Notes under the pieces: model-generated
Databases searched by the model: none
Told to the model about the DNA's origin: nothing
What the model saw: only the letters and a program-made list of their open reading frames with translations
Part shown: one piece after another, positions 6,254 through 12,949 of the stretch
Layout: each line of letters begins with the position of its first letter
Position numbering within the stretch: position 1 is the first letter of the stretch
Origin: SFJ001 sp045118955
Lineage (GTDB): Bacteria > Bacillota > Clostridia > Oscillospirales > Ruminococcaceae
Reading direction: 5' to 3'
NCBI GenBank assembly: GCA_045118955.1
Contig: JBGVKB010000076.1
Span: 1 to 13,183 of the forward strand
DNA: 13,183 nt
Position numbers and translations under genes: made by a program

Positions 6254-6276
6254 AAAATCTCACCGGGTGCGATTTT
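6254..6276. promoter_or_regulatory. 23-bp palindrome, candidate operator upstream of the peptidase gene
   Basis: AAAATC-t-CACC-g-GGTG-c-GATTTT: 10 of 11 symmetric positions match around a central G. It ends 6 bp before the proposed -35 box of the downstream promoter, where a dimeric regulator could act. The rest of the 245-bp gap 6134-6378 is AT-richer, with no gene seen. Confidence 0.5.
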
Positions 6277-6282
6277 CCCGAT

Positions 6283-6312
6283 TTGTGGCCTGCCTCGCCG
6301 CCGTGCTATCTT
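6283..6312 (+). promoter_or_regulatory. Possible promoter of the peptidase-symporter operon
   Basis: TTGTGG (6283-6288), 18 bp, TATCTT (6307-6312), with an extended -10 TGC just before. The boxes are only moderate matches; the position, about 65 bp before the start codon and next to the palindrome, supports it. Confidence 0.42.
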
Positions 6313-6378
6313 GAAGGCAGAAAAGCAACACCGTGCCCCCACAAACACAAATCAGACAAGGAAAGGAGCCAACCCAAC

Positions 6379-7023
6379 ATGAAAAAGCCGGTTCTTCTGG
6401 TCACGGCCTTCGAGCCGTTTCTGGGGCAGACGCGGAACGCCTCGCAGGAGGCGGTGAGCCGCCTGCCCGACGAGCTGGAGGGCTGCACCGTCGTTAAGCG
6501 CATCCTGCCGGTGAAGTGGTACGACTGCGTGTACGAGCTGGAGCAGGCCATCGAGGAGCTGAAGCCGCAGGGCGTTCTGGCCACCGGACAGGGCTACCCT
6601 GTGCCGCCGCTGCTGCTGGAGCGGATGGGCCACAACGTGGCCAACGGCCCGGACGGCGACTTTGAGCGGGACATCCACGAAAGCCCCATCTACCACGGCG
6701 GCCCGGCGGCCTACTTCAGCACCTTCCCCTACGCGGCCATGCACGCCCGGCTCAAGCAGGAGGGCGTGCCCGTGCGGTACAGCTTCTGCGCCGGGCAGAA
6801 CCAGTGCAACTGCGTCACCTACGCCGCGCTGCATCTGGCCGCCACCCATTACCCCGGCATGACCGCCGGCTTCATCCACCTGCCCATGGTCGCCGACGGC
6901 AGCAAGGAGGGCATGATGACGGTGGAGGAGCTGGCCCACGGCATTCGCCTGTGCGCCGAGGAGTACGCCAAGGCCCTGAACCGACCGGTACGCACGCTGG
7001 ATGAGTACCGGGAATCCCTGTAA
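6379..7023 (+). CDS. Pyrrolidone-carboxylate peptidase-like cysteine peptidase (family C15)
   Basis: 214 residues, the normal length for pyroglutamyl peptidase I. The N-terminus VLLVTAFEPFLGQTRNAS matches the family's LVTGFxPFG...NPS. The catalytic triad lies where the family has it: Glu81 in LLLERMGHNVAN, Cys143 in CAGQNQCNCVTY and His167 in GFIHLP. These enzymes cut an N-terminal pyroglutamate from peptides in the cytoplasm. The usual GQAGGR reads GQGYPV here, and the segment around the cysteine differs from classical Pcp, so the substrate may differ. The start at 6379 has AAAGGAG 10 nt upstream; a longer frame opens at 6283 but would include the promoter. It precedes two symporter genes by 26 bp and probably shares their transcript. 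Confidence 0.85.
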   Translation: MKKPVLLVTAFEPFLGQTRNASQEAVSRLPDELEGCTVVKRILPVKWYDCVYELEQAIEELKPQGVLATGQGYPVPPLLLERMGHNVANGPDGDFERDIHESPIYHGGPAAYFSTFPYAAMHARLKQEGVPVRYSFCAGQNQCNCVTYAALHLAATHYPGMTAGFIHLPMVADGSKEGMMTVEELAHGIRLCAEEYAKALNRPVRTLDEYRESL

Positions 7024-7049
7024 CGTGCTACAATGAGGAGGAACGAACC

Positions 7050-8443
7050 ATGAAAACACCCCCGACCCGCATCGAAGCGGTCAAGCTGCCCTGGCTGACC
7101 AAGATCGCATTCGGCGTTTCCGGCATCGGCCGCATGATCGGCAGTGTGCTGGTGACCACCTATCTGTTCTACTTCTATACCGAGGTCCTGCTTCTGGACG
7201 CGGGCATCGCCACCACCCTGACCCTCATCGGCCGCATCTGGGGCTGGTTTGTGGATCCCACCATGGGTGCAGTCATCGACCGCACCCGCGGCGGACAGGA
7301 CGGCAAGACCCGCCGCATCCTGAAGATCTGGGCAGTGCCGACCGCCGTCGCCATGGCGCTGGCCTTTGCGGTGCCCGATATGGCCACCCCGCTGCAGGCC
7401 CTGTGGGTGTTCGTCACTTACATCGCCCAGCAGTCGCTGGATTCTCTGGTCAAGGTCTCCCTGAACACCATGATGGGTCGTTTGACCAGTGACAAGGTGC
7501 AGCGCACCAACCTGAATCAGGCCCTGACCATCTGCTCCACCGCCACCAGCCTGATCTTCACCTCCGAGACCCTGACCATCGTCAACGCGCTGGGCGGCGG
7601 CGATATGCGCCGCGGCTTTGCCCTGACCGCCGTGGTGTACAGTGTGGTGATGGTTGCGGTCTATCTGATCACCTATCTGGGCACCGCCGGCTATGAGCCG
7701 GTGGAGGACACCCAGACCCCGACCCAGAAGGGCCCGGGTTTTGTGGAGATCCTGAAAGCCATGGCCAAAAACAAGGTCTGGATGATCGCCGTCCTGATCT
7801 ACGTATTCAACGCCATGGGCGGCATCATTCAGGCGCAGACCATGGTCACCTACTTCACCCACAATCTGGGCGACCCCACCGGTTATCTGCGGGTCTATTC
7901 CAGCCTCTCCATGGTGGTCACCATGATCGGCTACGCCAGCTTGGGCATCTTCACCAAGCGCCTGGGCAACGCGGGCACCAGCCTGCTGGGCTGCTGCTTC
8001 GGCGTGGCCGGCAACCTGATCCGCTTCATCACGCAGGACGCCACCCTGCTGAGCTACGGCGTGGGTCTGGCCATCGGCATCTTCGGCAGCGGTCTGGTGG
8101 CCGGTACCATCGTCCTGGCATCATGGACTCTCAGGTGTACGGCGAGTGGAAGACCGGAACCCGCAGCGACGGTCTGGTCATGTCCGGTTTCGGCCTGTCC
8201 AGTAAGATCGGCTTTGCCATCGGCGGCGCGCTGGCCGGTTACCTGCAGGCTCTGCTTGGCTATGACGCCGCGCTGGGCGCTCCCTCCGAGGCGGTCAAGA
8301 CCCTGTTCCTGTGCGAGAACACCCTGTTCATGGCCATCTCCTTCGTTCTGTCCGGCATCTGCGCCTTCATCTGCCTGCAGTACGAGAAGAAGATCCCCCA
8401 GATGCAGGCCGAGATCGACGCCCGCAAGGCCGCCAACGCATAA
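7050..8443 (+). pseudogene. GPH-family sugar:cation symporter, interrupted by a one-base frameshift
   Basis: A glycoside-pentoside-hexuronide:cation symporter (MelB/YicJ/XynP type) of about 464 residues if read across one frameshift, with about 12 membrane segments. The N-terminal part contains the family motif WGWFVDPTMGAVIDRT. At 8118-8120 the frame breaks: GTC CTG GCA TCA continues out of frame to a stop at about 8541, while the correct frame resumes at ATC ATG GAC and encodes MDSQVYGEWKTG and the rest of the C-terminal third, ending at 8443. The paralogue downstream has FDAAVYGEWKTG at the same place, so one base, probably the second C of CTGGCC, is missing. The gene would be inactive, or the base is a sequencing or assembly error. 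A GAGGAGG site precedes the ATG. Confidence 0.86.
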
Positions 8444-8476
8444 CGACCAGAGCATCACTCTTCTCTTTTCCTGTGA

Positions 8477-8503
8477 GGGAGACTCCGCGCCGCGGGGTCT
8501 CCC
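8477..8503 (+). other. Intercistronic hairpin between the two symporter genes
   Basis: GGGAGACTCC (8477-8486) pairs with GGGGTCTCCC (8494-8503), 10 bp with one G-U, loop GCGCCGC. There is no U-tract after it, so it is more likely an mRNA-stability or processing element than a terminator. Confidence 0.55.
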
Positions 8504-8539
8504 TTGCCGGGTATTCCTGAACCATAAGGAGAATGCCCC

Positions 8540-9904
8540 ATGAAGAACGATCTGCCCCGCCTCTCCCTATCCGCATCCCTGTGCTACGGCATGGGTTCTC
8601 TGGCCAAGTCGGTGCAGGGGCTGGCCATCTCTGTGTACCTGCTGTACTTTCTCACCGACGTGCTGGGGCTTGCCCCTGGCCCCGCCGCCAACATCGTGTT
8701 CTGGGGGTGGGTGTGGGACCTGCTCAACGACCCCCTCGTGGGCGCGCTGGTGGACCGCACCGGGAGCTGCCGTGCCTTTTTGAAGTATGCCACGGTGCCC
8801 GGCGGCGTGCTGCTGGCACTGTGCTTCGCGGTGCCCGCCCTGCCCGACGGCATGGCTGTGCTGTGGGTGGTGGCCGCTTACCTGCTGCAGGCGCTGGCCT
8901 GTACCCTGACCCAGATCCCGGTGAACACCCTGATGGGCCGCCTGTCCCCCCGCCGGGAGGAGCGCGCCCGCCTGAACCAGATCAGCCTGTTTATCAGTCT
9001 GGCGGGCAACTATCTGGTCACCTCCTACACCCTGCCCTTTGCGGCGGCGGCGGGCGGAGGCGACCTGCGCCGGGGCTTTTTCTGGGTGGGCATCCTGTTC
9101 GGCGCGGTGTATATCCTGTCCTACCTGCTCGTCTGGTGGGGCACCCGCGGCCTTGAGCAGCCGCCCGGATCCGCCGGGCAGCCCGCCGACACGCCCGCCC
9201 CCGCTCTGCGCCCCACAGCGCTGCTGCGCAACCATGTGTGGCTGTGCGTGGTGGGTCTGTACCTGTTTTTCACCATCGCCACCGTGCTGGAATCCAGCGC
9301 CATGGTGTACTATTGCCAGTATGTGTTTGGGGATACGGGTCTGCTGCAAACCTACTCCTCCATCTCCACCCTGTGCTGCCTCGCGGTGTTCGCCCTGCTG
9401 TCCCGGGTCGTCCGGGCGCTGGGCAACTCCGGCACCTGTGCGCTGGGCTGCGCCCTGTACACGGCGGCTCATCTGGTTCGGTTTGCCGCCGGCGACCTCC
9501 GCCCGGTGATGCTGGCCGGCTGGGCGGTTGCCAATGTGGGGATGAGCCTTGTATCCGGCAGCATCATGCTGAACGTATTTGACGCGGCGGTGTACGGCGA
9601 GTGGAAGACCGGCCTGCGCCGGGACGCCCTGCTCATGTCCGGGTTCACCCTCTCCTCGCAGGTGGGTATGGCCATCGGCAGTGCCGCCGTGGGCTGGGCG
9701 CTGGAGCTGACCCCCTATGCGGAGGGTCTCGCCGTCCAGCCGCCCGAGGTGAACCGGCTGCTGCTGGTGCTGAACACCCTTGTACCCGCCGCCGCGGTGG
9801 GCGTGTCCCTGCTGCTTGCCATCCCGGTGATGCGCAGCGAGCACCGTCTGCCCCGGATGCTGCAGGAGCTGAGCGAACGCACCGCCCCCGGCTGTTCCCT
9901 GTGA
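8540..9904 (+). CDS. GPH-family sugar:cation symporter (intact paralogue)
   Basis: 454 residues, about 12 hydrophobic segments. The family signature is WDLLNDPLVGALVDRT (helix 2 and the following loop, whose Asn/Asp-Pro is used for cation coupling), with NTLMGRLSPRREERARLNQ, GGGDLRRGF and VYGEWKTG also shared with the frameshifted gene before it. The two are clearly a tandem duplication that has diverged. Members import glycosides, pentosides or hexuronides with Na+ or H+; the substrate cannot be read from sequence. The ATG at 8540 has AAGGAG 8 nt upstream. It ends 35 bp before a terminator. If the upstream paralogue is really broken, this copy is the only functional symporter of the operon. 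Confidence 0.92.
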   Translation: MKNDLPRLSLSASLCYGMGSLAKSVQGLAISVYLLYFLTDVLGLAPGPAANIVFWGWVWDLLNDPLVGALVDRTGSCRAFLKYATVPGGVLLALCFAVPALPDGMAVLWVVAAYLLQALACTLTQIPVNTLMGRLSPRREERARLNQISLFISLAGNYLVTSYTLPFAAAAGGGDLRRGFFWVGILFGAVYILSYLLVWWGTRGLEQPPGSAGQPADTPAPALRPTALLRNHVWLCVVGLYLFFTIATVLESSAMVYYCQYVFGDTGLLQTYSSISTLCCLAVFALLSRVVRALGNSGTCALGCALYTAAHLVRFAAGDLRPVMLAGWAVANVGMSLVSGSIMLNVFDAAVYGEWKTGLRRDALLMSGFTLSSQVGMAIGSAAVGWALELTPYAEGLAVQPPEVNRLLLVLNTLVPAAAVGVSLLLAIPVMRSEHRLPRMLQELSERTAPGCSL

Positions 9905-9939
9905 CCCCCTCAAGAAGACCGCCCGTTTCCGTACGGACA

Positions 9940-9969
9940 CGCGCCGCGCCCTTGGGCGGGGCGCGTTTT
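9940..9969 (+). terminator. Intrinsic terminator after the symporter gene
   Basis: CGCGCCGCGCC (9940-9950) pairs with GGCGGGGCGCG (9955-9965) with one G-G mismatch, loop CTTG, followed by TTTTATT. It separates the symporter operon from the Lrp operon. Confidence 0.75.
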
Positions 9970-9970
9970 A

Positions 9971-10005
9971 TTGCAAACCGCAAGCGGCTGCTTGCAAAAC
10001 GCAAG
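9971..10005. promoter_or_regulatory. Repeated half-sites upstream of the Lrp-type regulator, candidate operator
   Basis: TTGCAAACCGCAAG (9971-9984) recurs as TTGCAAAACGCAAG (9992-10005), 13 of 14 identical, 21 bp apart, that is two helical turns. Each unit is itself an inverted repeat (TTGC...GCAA). The array ends 8 bp before the -35 box at 10014. This arrangement suits an Lrp/AsnC oligomer controlling its own gene. Confidence 0.6.
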
Positions 10006-10013
10006 TGTCCCCA

Positions 10014-10041
10014 TTGAAAACCAGCGGGGGTGTGTTATACT
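10014..10041 (+). promoter_or_regulatory. Promoter of the Lrp/alpha-CTD/amidase operon
   Basis: TTGAAA (10014-10019), 16 bp, TATACT (10036-10041), with an extended -10 TGT at 10033-10035. Transcription should begin about 50 bp before the regulator's start codon. Confidence 0.78.
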
Positions 10042-10099
10042 ATTCCTGCAATCAGCGATCGTGGTGCGCACCGGAATCGCAGAGCACGGAGGATACGGA

Positions 10100-10558
10100 A
10101 TGAACATCCGCGGCATCGATGAAACGGATCGGGCGCTGCTCTCCCTTCTTCAGAAGGACGCCCGAATGTCCTATTCCGACCTCGGCAGGGAGGTCGGCCT
10201 GTCCCGCACGGCGGTGAAAAACAGGCTTGCCGCCCTTGAGAAGCGGGGGATCATCGGCGGCTACCGTGTCGTGATCGACCCCCACAGGATCCCGGAGCAG
10301 ACGCTCTTTCTCATCCACATCGAGACCCGGCCGGAGGAATTCGACCGGGTCAGGCAGGCCTTTGCGGAAGCACCGGAGACGGTCACGCTGCTGCAGACGA
10401 CCGGGGGCTGCCATCTGACGGCGGTGTGCGCCGCCGAGGATGTGCCGGCCATGCGGGCCTTCGTGAACCGGGTCTACCGGTCGGTGGGCGGCCTTTTGTC
10501 GGTGGAGGCCCGCACCATCCTCGATGTGGTGAAGGGGGGCTTTCTGCCCGGCGTATGA
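10100..10558 (+). CDS. Lrp/AsnC-family transcriptional regulator
   Basis: 152 residues, the standard size for the family. The N-terminal winged helix-turn-helix reads DETDRALLSLLQKDARMSYSDLGREVGLSRTAVKNRLAALEKRGII (about 7-52), and the C-terminal ligand-binding RAM domain follows from about residue 65 (TLFLIHIETRPEEFDRVRQAF). These proteins form octamers that sense amino acids or related metabolites. The ATG at 10100 is chosen because GGAGG lies 7 nt before it; an open frame further upstream overlaps the promoter. It is first in a three-gene operon, 13 bp ahead of the alpha-CTD-like gene. Direct repeats at 9971-10005 are candidate binding sites. The co-transcribed amidase suggests the signal is an amide or amino-acid derivative, which is inference. 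Confidence 0.92.
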   Translation: MNIRGIDETDRALLSLLQKDARMSYSDLGREVGLSRTAVKNRLAALEKRGIIGGYRVVIDPHRIPEQTLFLIHIETRPEEFDRVRQAFAEAPETVTLLQTTGGCHLTAVCAAEDVPAMRAFVNRVYRSVGGLLSVEARTILDVVKGGFLPGV

Positions 10559-10571
10559 AGCGAGGTGTGCC

Positions 10572-10967
10572 ATGAACCAGGAAGCCATCGTCCATGCCCT
10601 GTCCGACGCGCAGCGGGAATCCGGCCTGATCGACGCGCTGCACAGAGTATTCGGCAAAAACATTCACATCAACGTATGTTTCCCCGCGAGCGTCCACCAA
10701 GCGGACATCGGGGAGCTGGCGCTGTCCCAGCGCAGCTCCAACGCCCTGCACCGCGCCGGGGTGTCCACCGTCGGCGCGCTGATCCGGCGGATCAACGAGG
10801 ACAGCCTGACCGACATCCGGAATCTGGGCATCCGCAGCGACCGGGAGATCCGAACCAAGCTGCTGACCTATGGGTTCGGCTGCCTGACCGAGCGGGAGAA
10901 GCTCGCCTTCTTCCGCCGCCTTGCACAGGACAACACCCCGGTGCCGCCCTACGCCCCGACCCACTGA
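10572..10967 (+). CDS. Free-standing RNA polymerase alpha C-terminal-domain-like protein
   Basis: 131 residues. Residues about 46-103 match the RNA polymerase alpha-CTD: IGELALSQRSSNAL, then a helix-hairpin-helix IRNLGIRSDREIRTKL. Compared with E. coli alpha, the DNA-contacting residues R265, N268, G296, S299 and E302 correspond to R54, N57, G86, S89 and E92; K298 is R88 and C269 is A58. There is no alpha N-terminal assembly domain; residues 1-45 are a short helical segment of unknown role. It could bind UP-element DNA or contact activators without joining polymerase by the usual route. Start at 10572 with a GAGGTG site; it lies between the Lrp regulator and the amidase, with gaps of 13 and 15 bp. 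Function is not established. Confidence 0.82.
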   Translation: MNQEAIVHALSDAQRESGLIDALHRVFGKNIHINVCFPASVHQADIGELALSQRSSNALHRAGVSTVGALIRRINEDSLTDIRNLGIRSDREIRTKLLTYGFGCLTEREKLAFFRRLAQDNTPVPPYAPTH

Positions 10968-10982
10968 GAAAAGGAGCCGCCC

Positions 10983-11762
10983 ATGAAGATCGCCTGCGTC
11001 CAGATGAACACCGTCCTGGCCGACCCCGACCGCAATTTTGACCGCGCCTGCCGGCTGATCCGTCAGGCCGCCGCCCGCCATGCCCCGGACGTGATCGTGC
11101 TGCCCGAGATGTGGAACCTGGGGTTCTTCCCCCGGGAGGGTCTGGCGGAGCTGGCCGACCGGGACGGGCAGCGCACCCGGCAGGTGCTGGGCGGGCTGGC
11201 GGCGGAGCTGGGGGTGAATCTGGTGGCCGGCTCGGTGGCCGAGGTGCGGGACGGGCGGGTCTACAACACCGCCCATGTGTTCGACCGGGCGGGGCAGTGC
11301 GTGTACCGCTACGACAAGACCCACCTGTTCAGCCCCGCCGGGGAGCCGGAGTTCTTCACCGCCGGGGAGCGGTACGGGGTCTTTCGGCTGGACGGGGTGC
11401 CCTGCGGGCTGATCCTCTGCTACGACCTGCGCTTCCCCGAGCTGACCCGCAGCCTGCGGCTGGAGGGGGCGGATGTGCTGTTCATCCCCGCCCAGTGGCC
11501 GGCAGCGCGGCTGACCCATCTGGAGACCCTGACCCGCGCCCGCGCCATCGAGAACCAGATGTTCGCGGTGCTGGTGAACGCCTGCGGCGCCTGCGCCGGG
11601 CACTCGGCCCTCATCGACCCATTGGGCGAGCCGCTGGCCGCCGCCGGGGACGGCGAGGAGCTCCTTGCCGCCGAGCTGCGGCCGGAGGTGCTGGCGGAGA
11701 TCCGCGGCAGCATCAACGTGTTCCGCGACCGCCGCCCTGAATTGTACCGGCTGGACGGCTGA
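10983..11762 (+). CDS. Carbon-nitrogen hydrolase (nitrilase superfamily), omega-amidase-like
   Basis: 259 residues. The Glu-Lys-Cys triad of the nitrilase superfamily is complete: Glu42 in VIVLPEMWNLGF, Lys112 in RYDKTHLF and Cys146 in LILCYDLRFPEL. The segment YDKTHLFSPAGEPEFFTAGE and the end INVFRDRRPELY resemble the YafV/MtnU/NIT2 omega-amidase branch, which turns alpha-ketoglutaramate or related keto-acid amides into keto acids and ammonia. The substrate is inferred from similarity of motifs only; other small amides are possible. The enzyme is cytoplasmic, with no signal peptide. ATG at 10983 is preceded by AAAAGGAG. It is last in the Lrp operon and is followed within about 20 bp by a strong terminator. 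Confidence 0.88.
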   Translation: MKIACVQMNTVLADPDRNFDRACRLIRQAAARHAPDVIVLPEMWNLGFFPREGLAELADRDGQRTRQVLGGLAAELGVNLVAGSVAEVRDGRVYNTAHVFDRAGQCVYRYDKTHLFSPAGEPEFFTAGERYGVFRLDGVPCGLILCYDLRFPELTRSLRLEGADVLFIPAQWPAARLTHLETLTRARAIENQMFAVLVNACGACAGHSALIDPLGEPLAAAGDGEELLAAELRPEVLAEIRGSINVFRDRRPELYRLDG

Positions 11763-11783
11763 GCCTTTTGTTAAGACAATGAA

Positions 11784-11820
11784 GCGCCCGCCCCCGTGAG
11801 GGGGCGGGCGCTGTTGTTGT
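11784..11820 (+). terminator. Intrinsic terminator, probably bidirectional
   Basis: GCGCCCGCCCCC (11784-11795) pairs perfectly with GGGGGCGGGCGC (11800-11811) around a GTGA tetraloop, followed by TGTTGTTGT. It lies between the convergent amidase and the gene at 11835-12458 and can serve both. Confidence 0.88.
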
Positions 11821-11834
11821 GGGTTTGGGGCGTG

Positions 11835-12458
11835 TTATTCGCTCAGCCACCGCGCCTTCACCGCGTAGTCCAGCGAGAAGCTGTCCCCGATGTCCTGCGG
11901 CTTGCCCTGCCCGGCCGGGGCGCTGCGCAGCGCCTGCCGCTTTGCGCGGGCCGCCGCGCTCAGGTCGCGGCACTCCACAAGCCGGCCGCCGCGGAACACC
12001 AGCTCGATCAGCTCCCGGTACGCCCAGCCCGGCTGAAAGCCCGCGCTGACCCGGAACTCCCCCAGCAGCCCCTCGCCCAGCAGCAGCCGGCCGGTGTAGG
12101 GGATGGGCAGATCCACGTCCTTGTAGTGGTGGTGGCTCATGCGGGCGTTGTCGAGGGGGCTTCGCCGCAGCCGCTTGCTCACCGGGAGGTACGCCCCCTC
12201 CCGCTGCTCAGGGGGCAGGATGTCCCGCCCGTTCAGCGGCGGGTACTCGCCCCGCTCGTTGAACAGGTACAGATCCTTCAGCACCAGCGCGTCCTCCTCC
12301 ACCGCATACTCGCACCAGTGCCCGCGGTGACATTCCTTGACCACAGGGTGCGCCGCCATGTCGTACTGCCCCGGCTCGAACAACCCCGGCGCCGACGCCG
12401 CCACAAGGGTGTACTGCTTGCCCCGGTATCGGCCTGTGTCCCCGATCTGCGCCATCAT
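11835..12458 (-). CDS. Conserved hypothetical protein
   Basis: 207 residues, function not recognised. It opens IGDTGRYRGKQYTLVAASAPGLFEPGQYDM and contains HRGHWCEYAVEEDALVLKDLYLF, YPPLNG and, later, YTGRLLLGEGLLGEF and GFQPGWAYRELIELVF. The composition is that of a soluble cytoplasmic globular protein; there is no signal peptide, membrane segment or catalytic motif I can name. The pattern of alternating short beta-rich phrases recalls small uncharacterised proteins sometimes found near toxin systems, but nothing here supports that role. Two ATGs adjoin (12456-12458 and 12453-12455); an AGAGGTGGAG site lies upstream. It is monocistronic, with its own -10 box and an operator-like palindrome at 12508-12531, and converges on the amidase operon. 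Confidence 0.75.
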   Translation of the reverse strand: MMAQIGDTGRYRGKQYTLVAASAPGLFEPGQYDMAAHPVVKECHRGHWCEYAVEEDALVLKDLYLFNERGEYPPLNGRDILPPEQREGAYLPVSKRLRRSPLDNARMSHHHYKDVDLPIPYTGRLLLGEGLLGEFRVSAGFQPGWAYRELIELVFRGGRLVECRDLSAAARAKRQALRSAPAGQGKPQDIGDSFSLDYAVKARWLSE

Positions 12459-12507
12459 GTACGCTCCACCTCTTTCCGTTCAAAGCCGTGCGCTCTCTTT
12501 TTATTTC

Positions 12508-12531
12508 ATTATATAGGACACGCTGTCCCAT
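12508..12531 (-). promoter_or_regulatory. -10 box with overlapping palindrome upstream of the hypothetical gene
   Basis: On the minus strand TATAAT (12508-12513) lies about 50 bp before the start codon; no good -35 is seen. GGACA-CGC-TGTCC (12516-12528), extended to a 19-bp palindrome with one mismatch (12513-12531), fills the -10/-35 spacer, a classic repressor position. A separate palindrome, GGGCTT-TC-AAGCCC, lies at 12537-12550. Confidence 0.55.
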
Positions 12532-12620
12532 AAAGCGGGCTTTCAAGCCCTTATACAAAATAATCGGCACGCATCTGCCGCAGGCATCGGGCATCCGTTC
12601 CGAACGGAGCAGGTCTTATT

Positions 12621-12658
12621 GAAAAACGGCAAGTTTCTTTCGAAACTTGCCGTTTTTC
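12621..12658 (-). terminator. Terminator of the tRNA-Arg gene
   Basis: A perfect 17-bp inverted repeat (12621-12637 with 12642-12658) around a 4-nt loop starts 2 bp beyond the tRNA CCA end. Its outer A5/T5 ends supply a U-tract on the minus strand, and the same on the plus strand. Confidence 0.93.
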
Positions 12659-12659
12659 A

Positions 12660-12736
12660 TGGTGCGACCGGGAGGATTCGAACCTCTGGCCTTCCGGGTC
12701 GGAGCCGAACGCTCTATCCAGCTGAGCTACGATCGC
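12660..12736 (-). tRNA. tRNA-Arg, anticodon CCG
   Basis: 77 nt including an encoded CCA. Acceptor GCGATCG pairs with CGGTCGC (one G-U); D arm GCTC...GAGC; anticodon stem TTCGG/CCGGA with loop CTCCGAC, so the anticodon is CCG, reading CGG; T loop TTCGAAT. The outermost T-stem pair is an A-C mismatch. CGG codons are frequent in this GC-rich DNA. Confidence 0.95.
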
Positions 12737-12776
12737 AGATATGCAGTTTTGCGGCGGTCCCCCGCCTGACTGAACT

Positions 12777-12805
12777 ATTATACCAGACTTTGCCGCAAAA
12801 AGCAA
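12777..12805 (-). promoter_or_regulatory. Promoter of tRNA-Arg
   Basis: TTGCTT (12800-12805), 17 bp, TATAAT (12777-12782) on the minus strand, with an extended -10 TGG. The leader of about 30 nt contains a small GGCGG/CCGCC hairpin. The second mini-element starts only 15 bp upstream of the -35 box. Confidence 0.85.
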
Positions 12806-12860
12806 ACAGAAAAATGTCGGCTCCCTTTTACCCTTTGGACTGATTTAGGCATATAGCAAA

Positions 12861-12889
12861 CTTTCCTCCGCCAAAATAACGGAGGGAAG
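12861..12889 (-). other. Conserved hairpin of the second mini-element
   Basis: CTTTCCTCCGC (12861-12871) pairs with ACGGAGGGAAG (12879-12889): nine Watson-Crick pairs, one G-U and one C-A mismatch. It corresponds to 692-720 of the first copy; the changes between copies include U-A to U-G and U-G to C-G, which keep the helix. Confidence 0.55.
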
Positions 12890-12949
12890 TCTTTATGCAC
12901 GGTAGCAGAACGACAAACTGAAATTTGTATGTGTGACAGATTAGATTGT

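Noticed and set aside
12551..12805. 84-codon minus-strand ORF over the tRNA
   Set aside because: It reads through the tRNA-Arg gene and its terminator; the tRNA structure explains the sequence.
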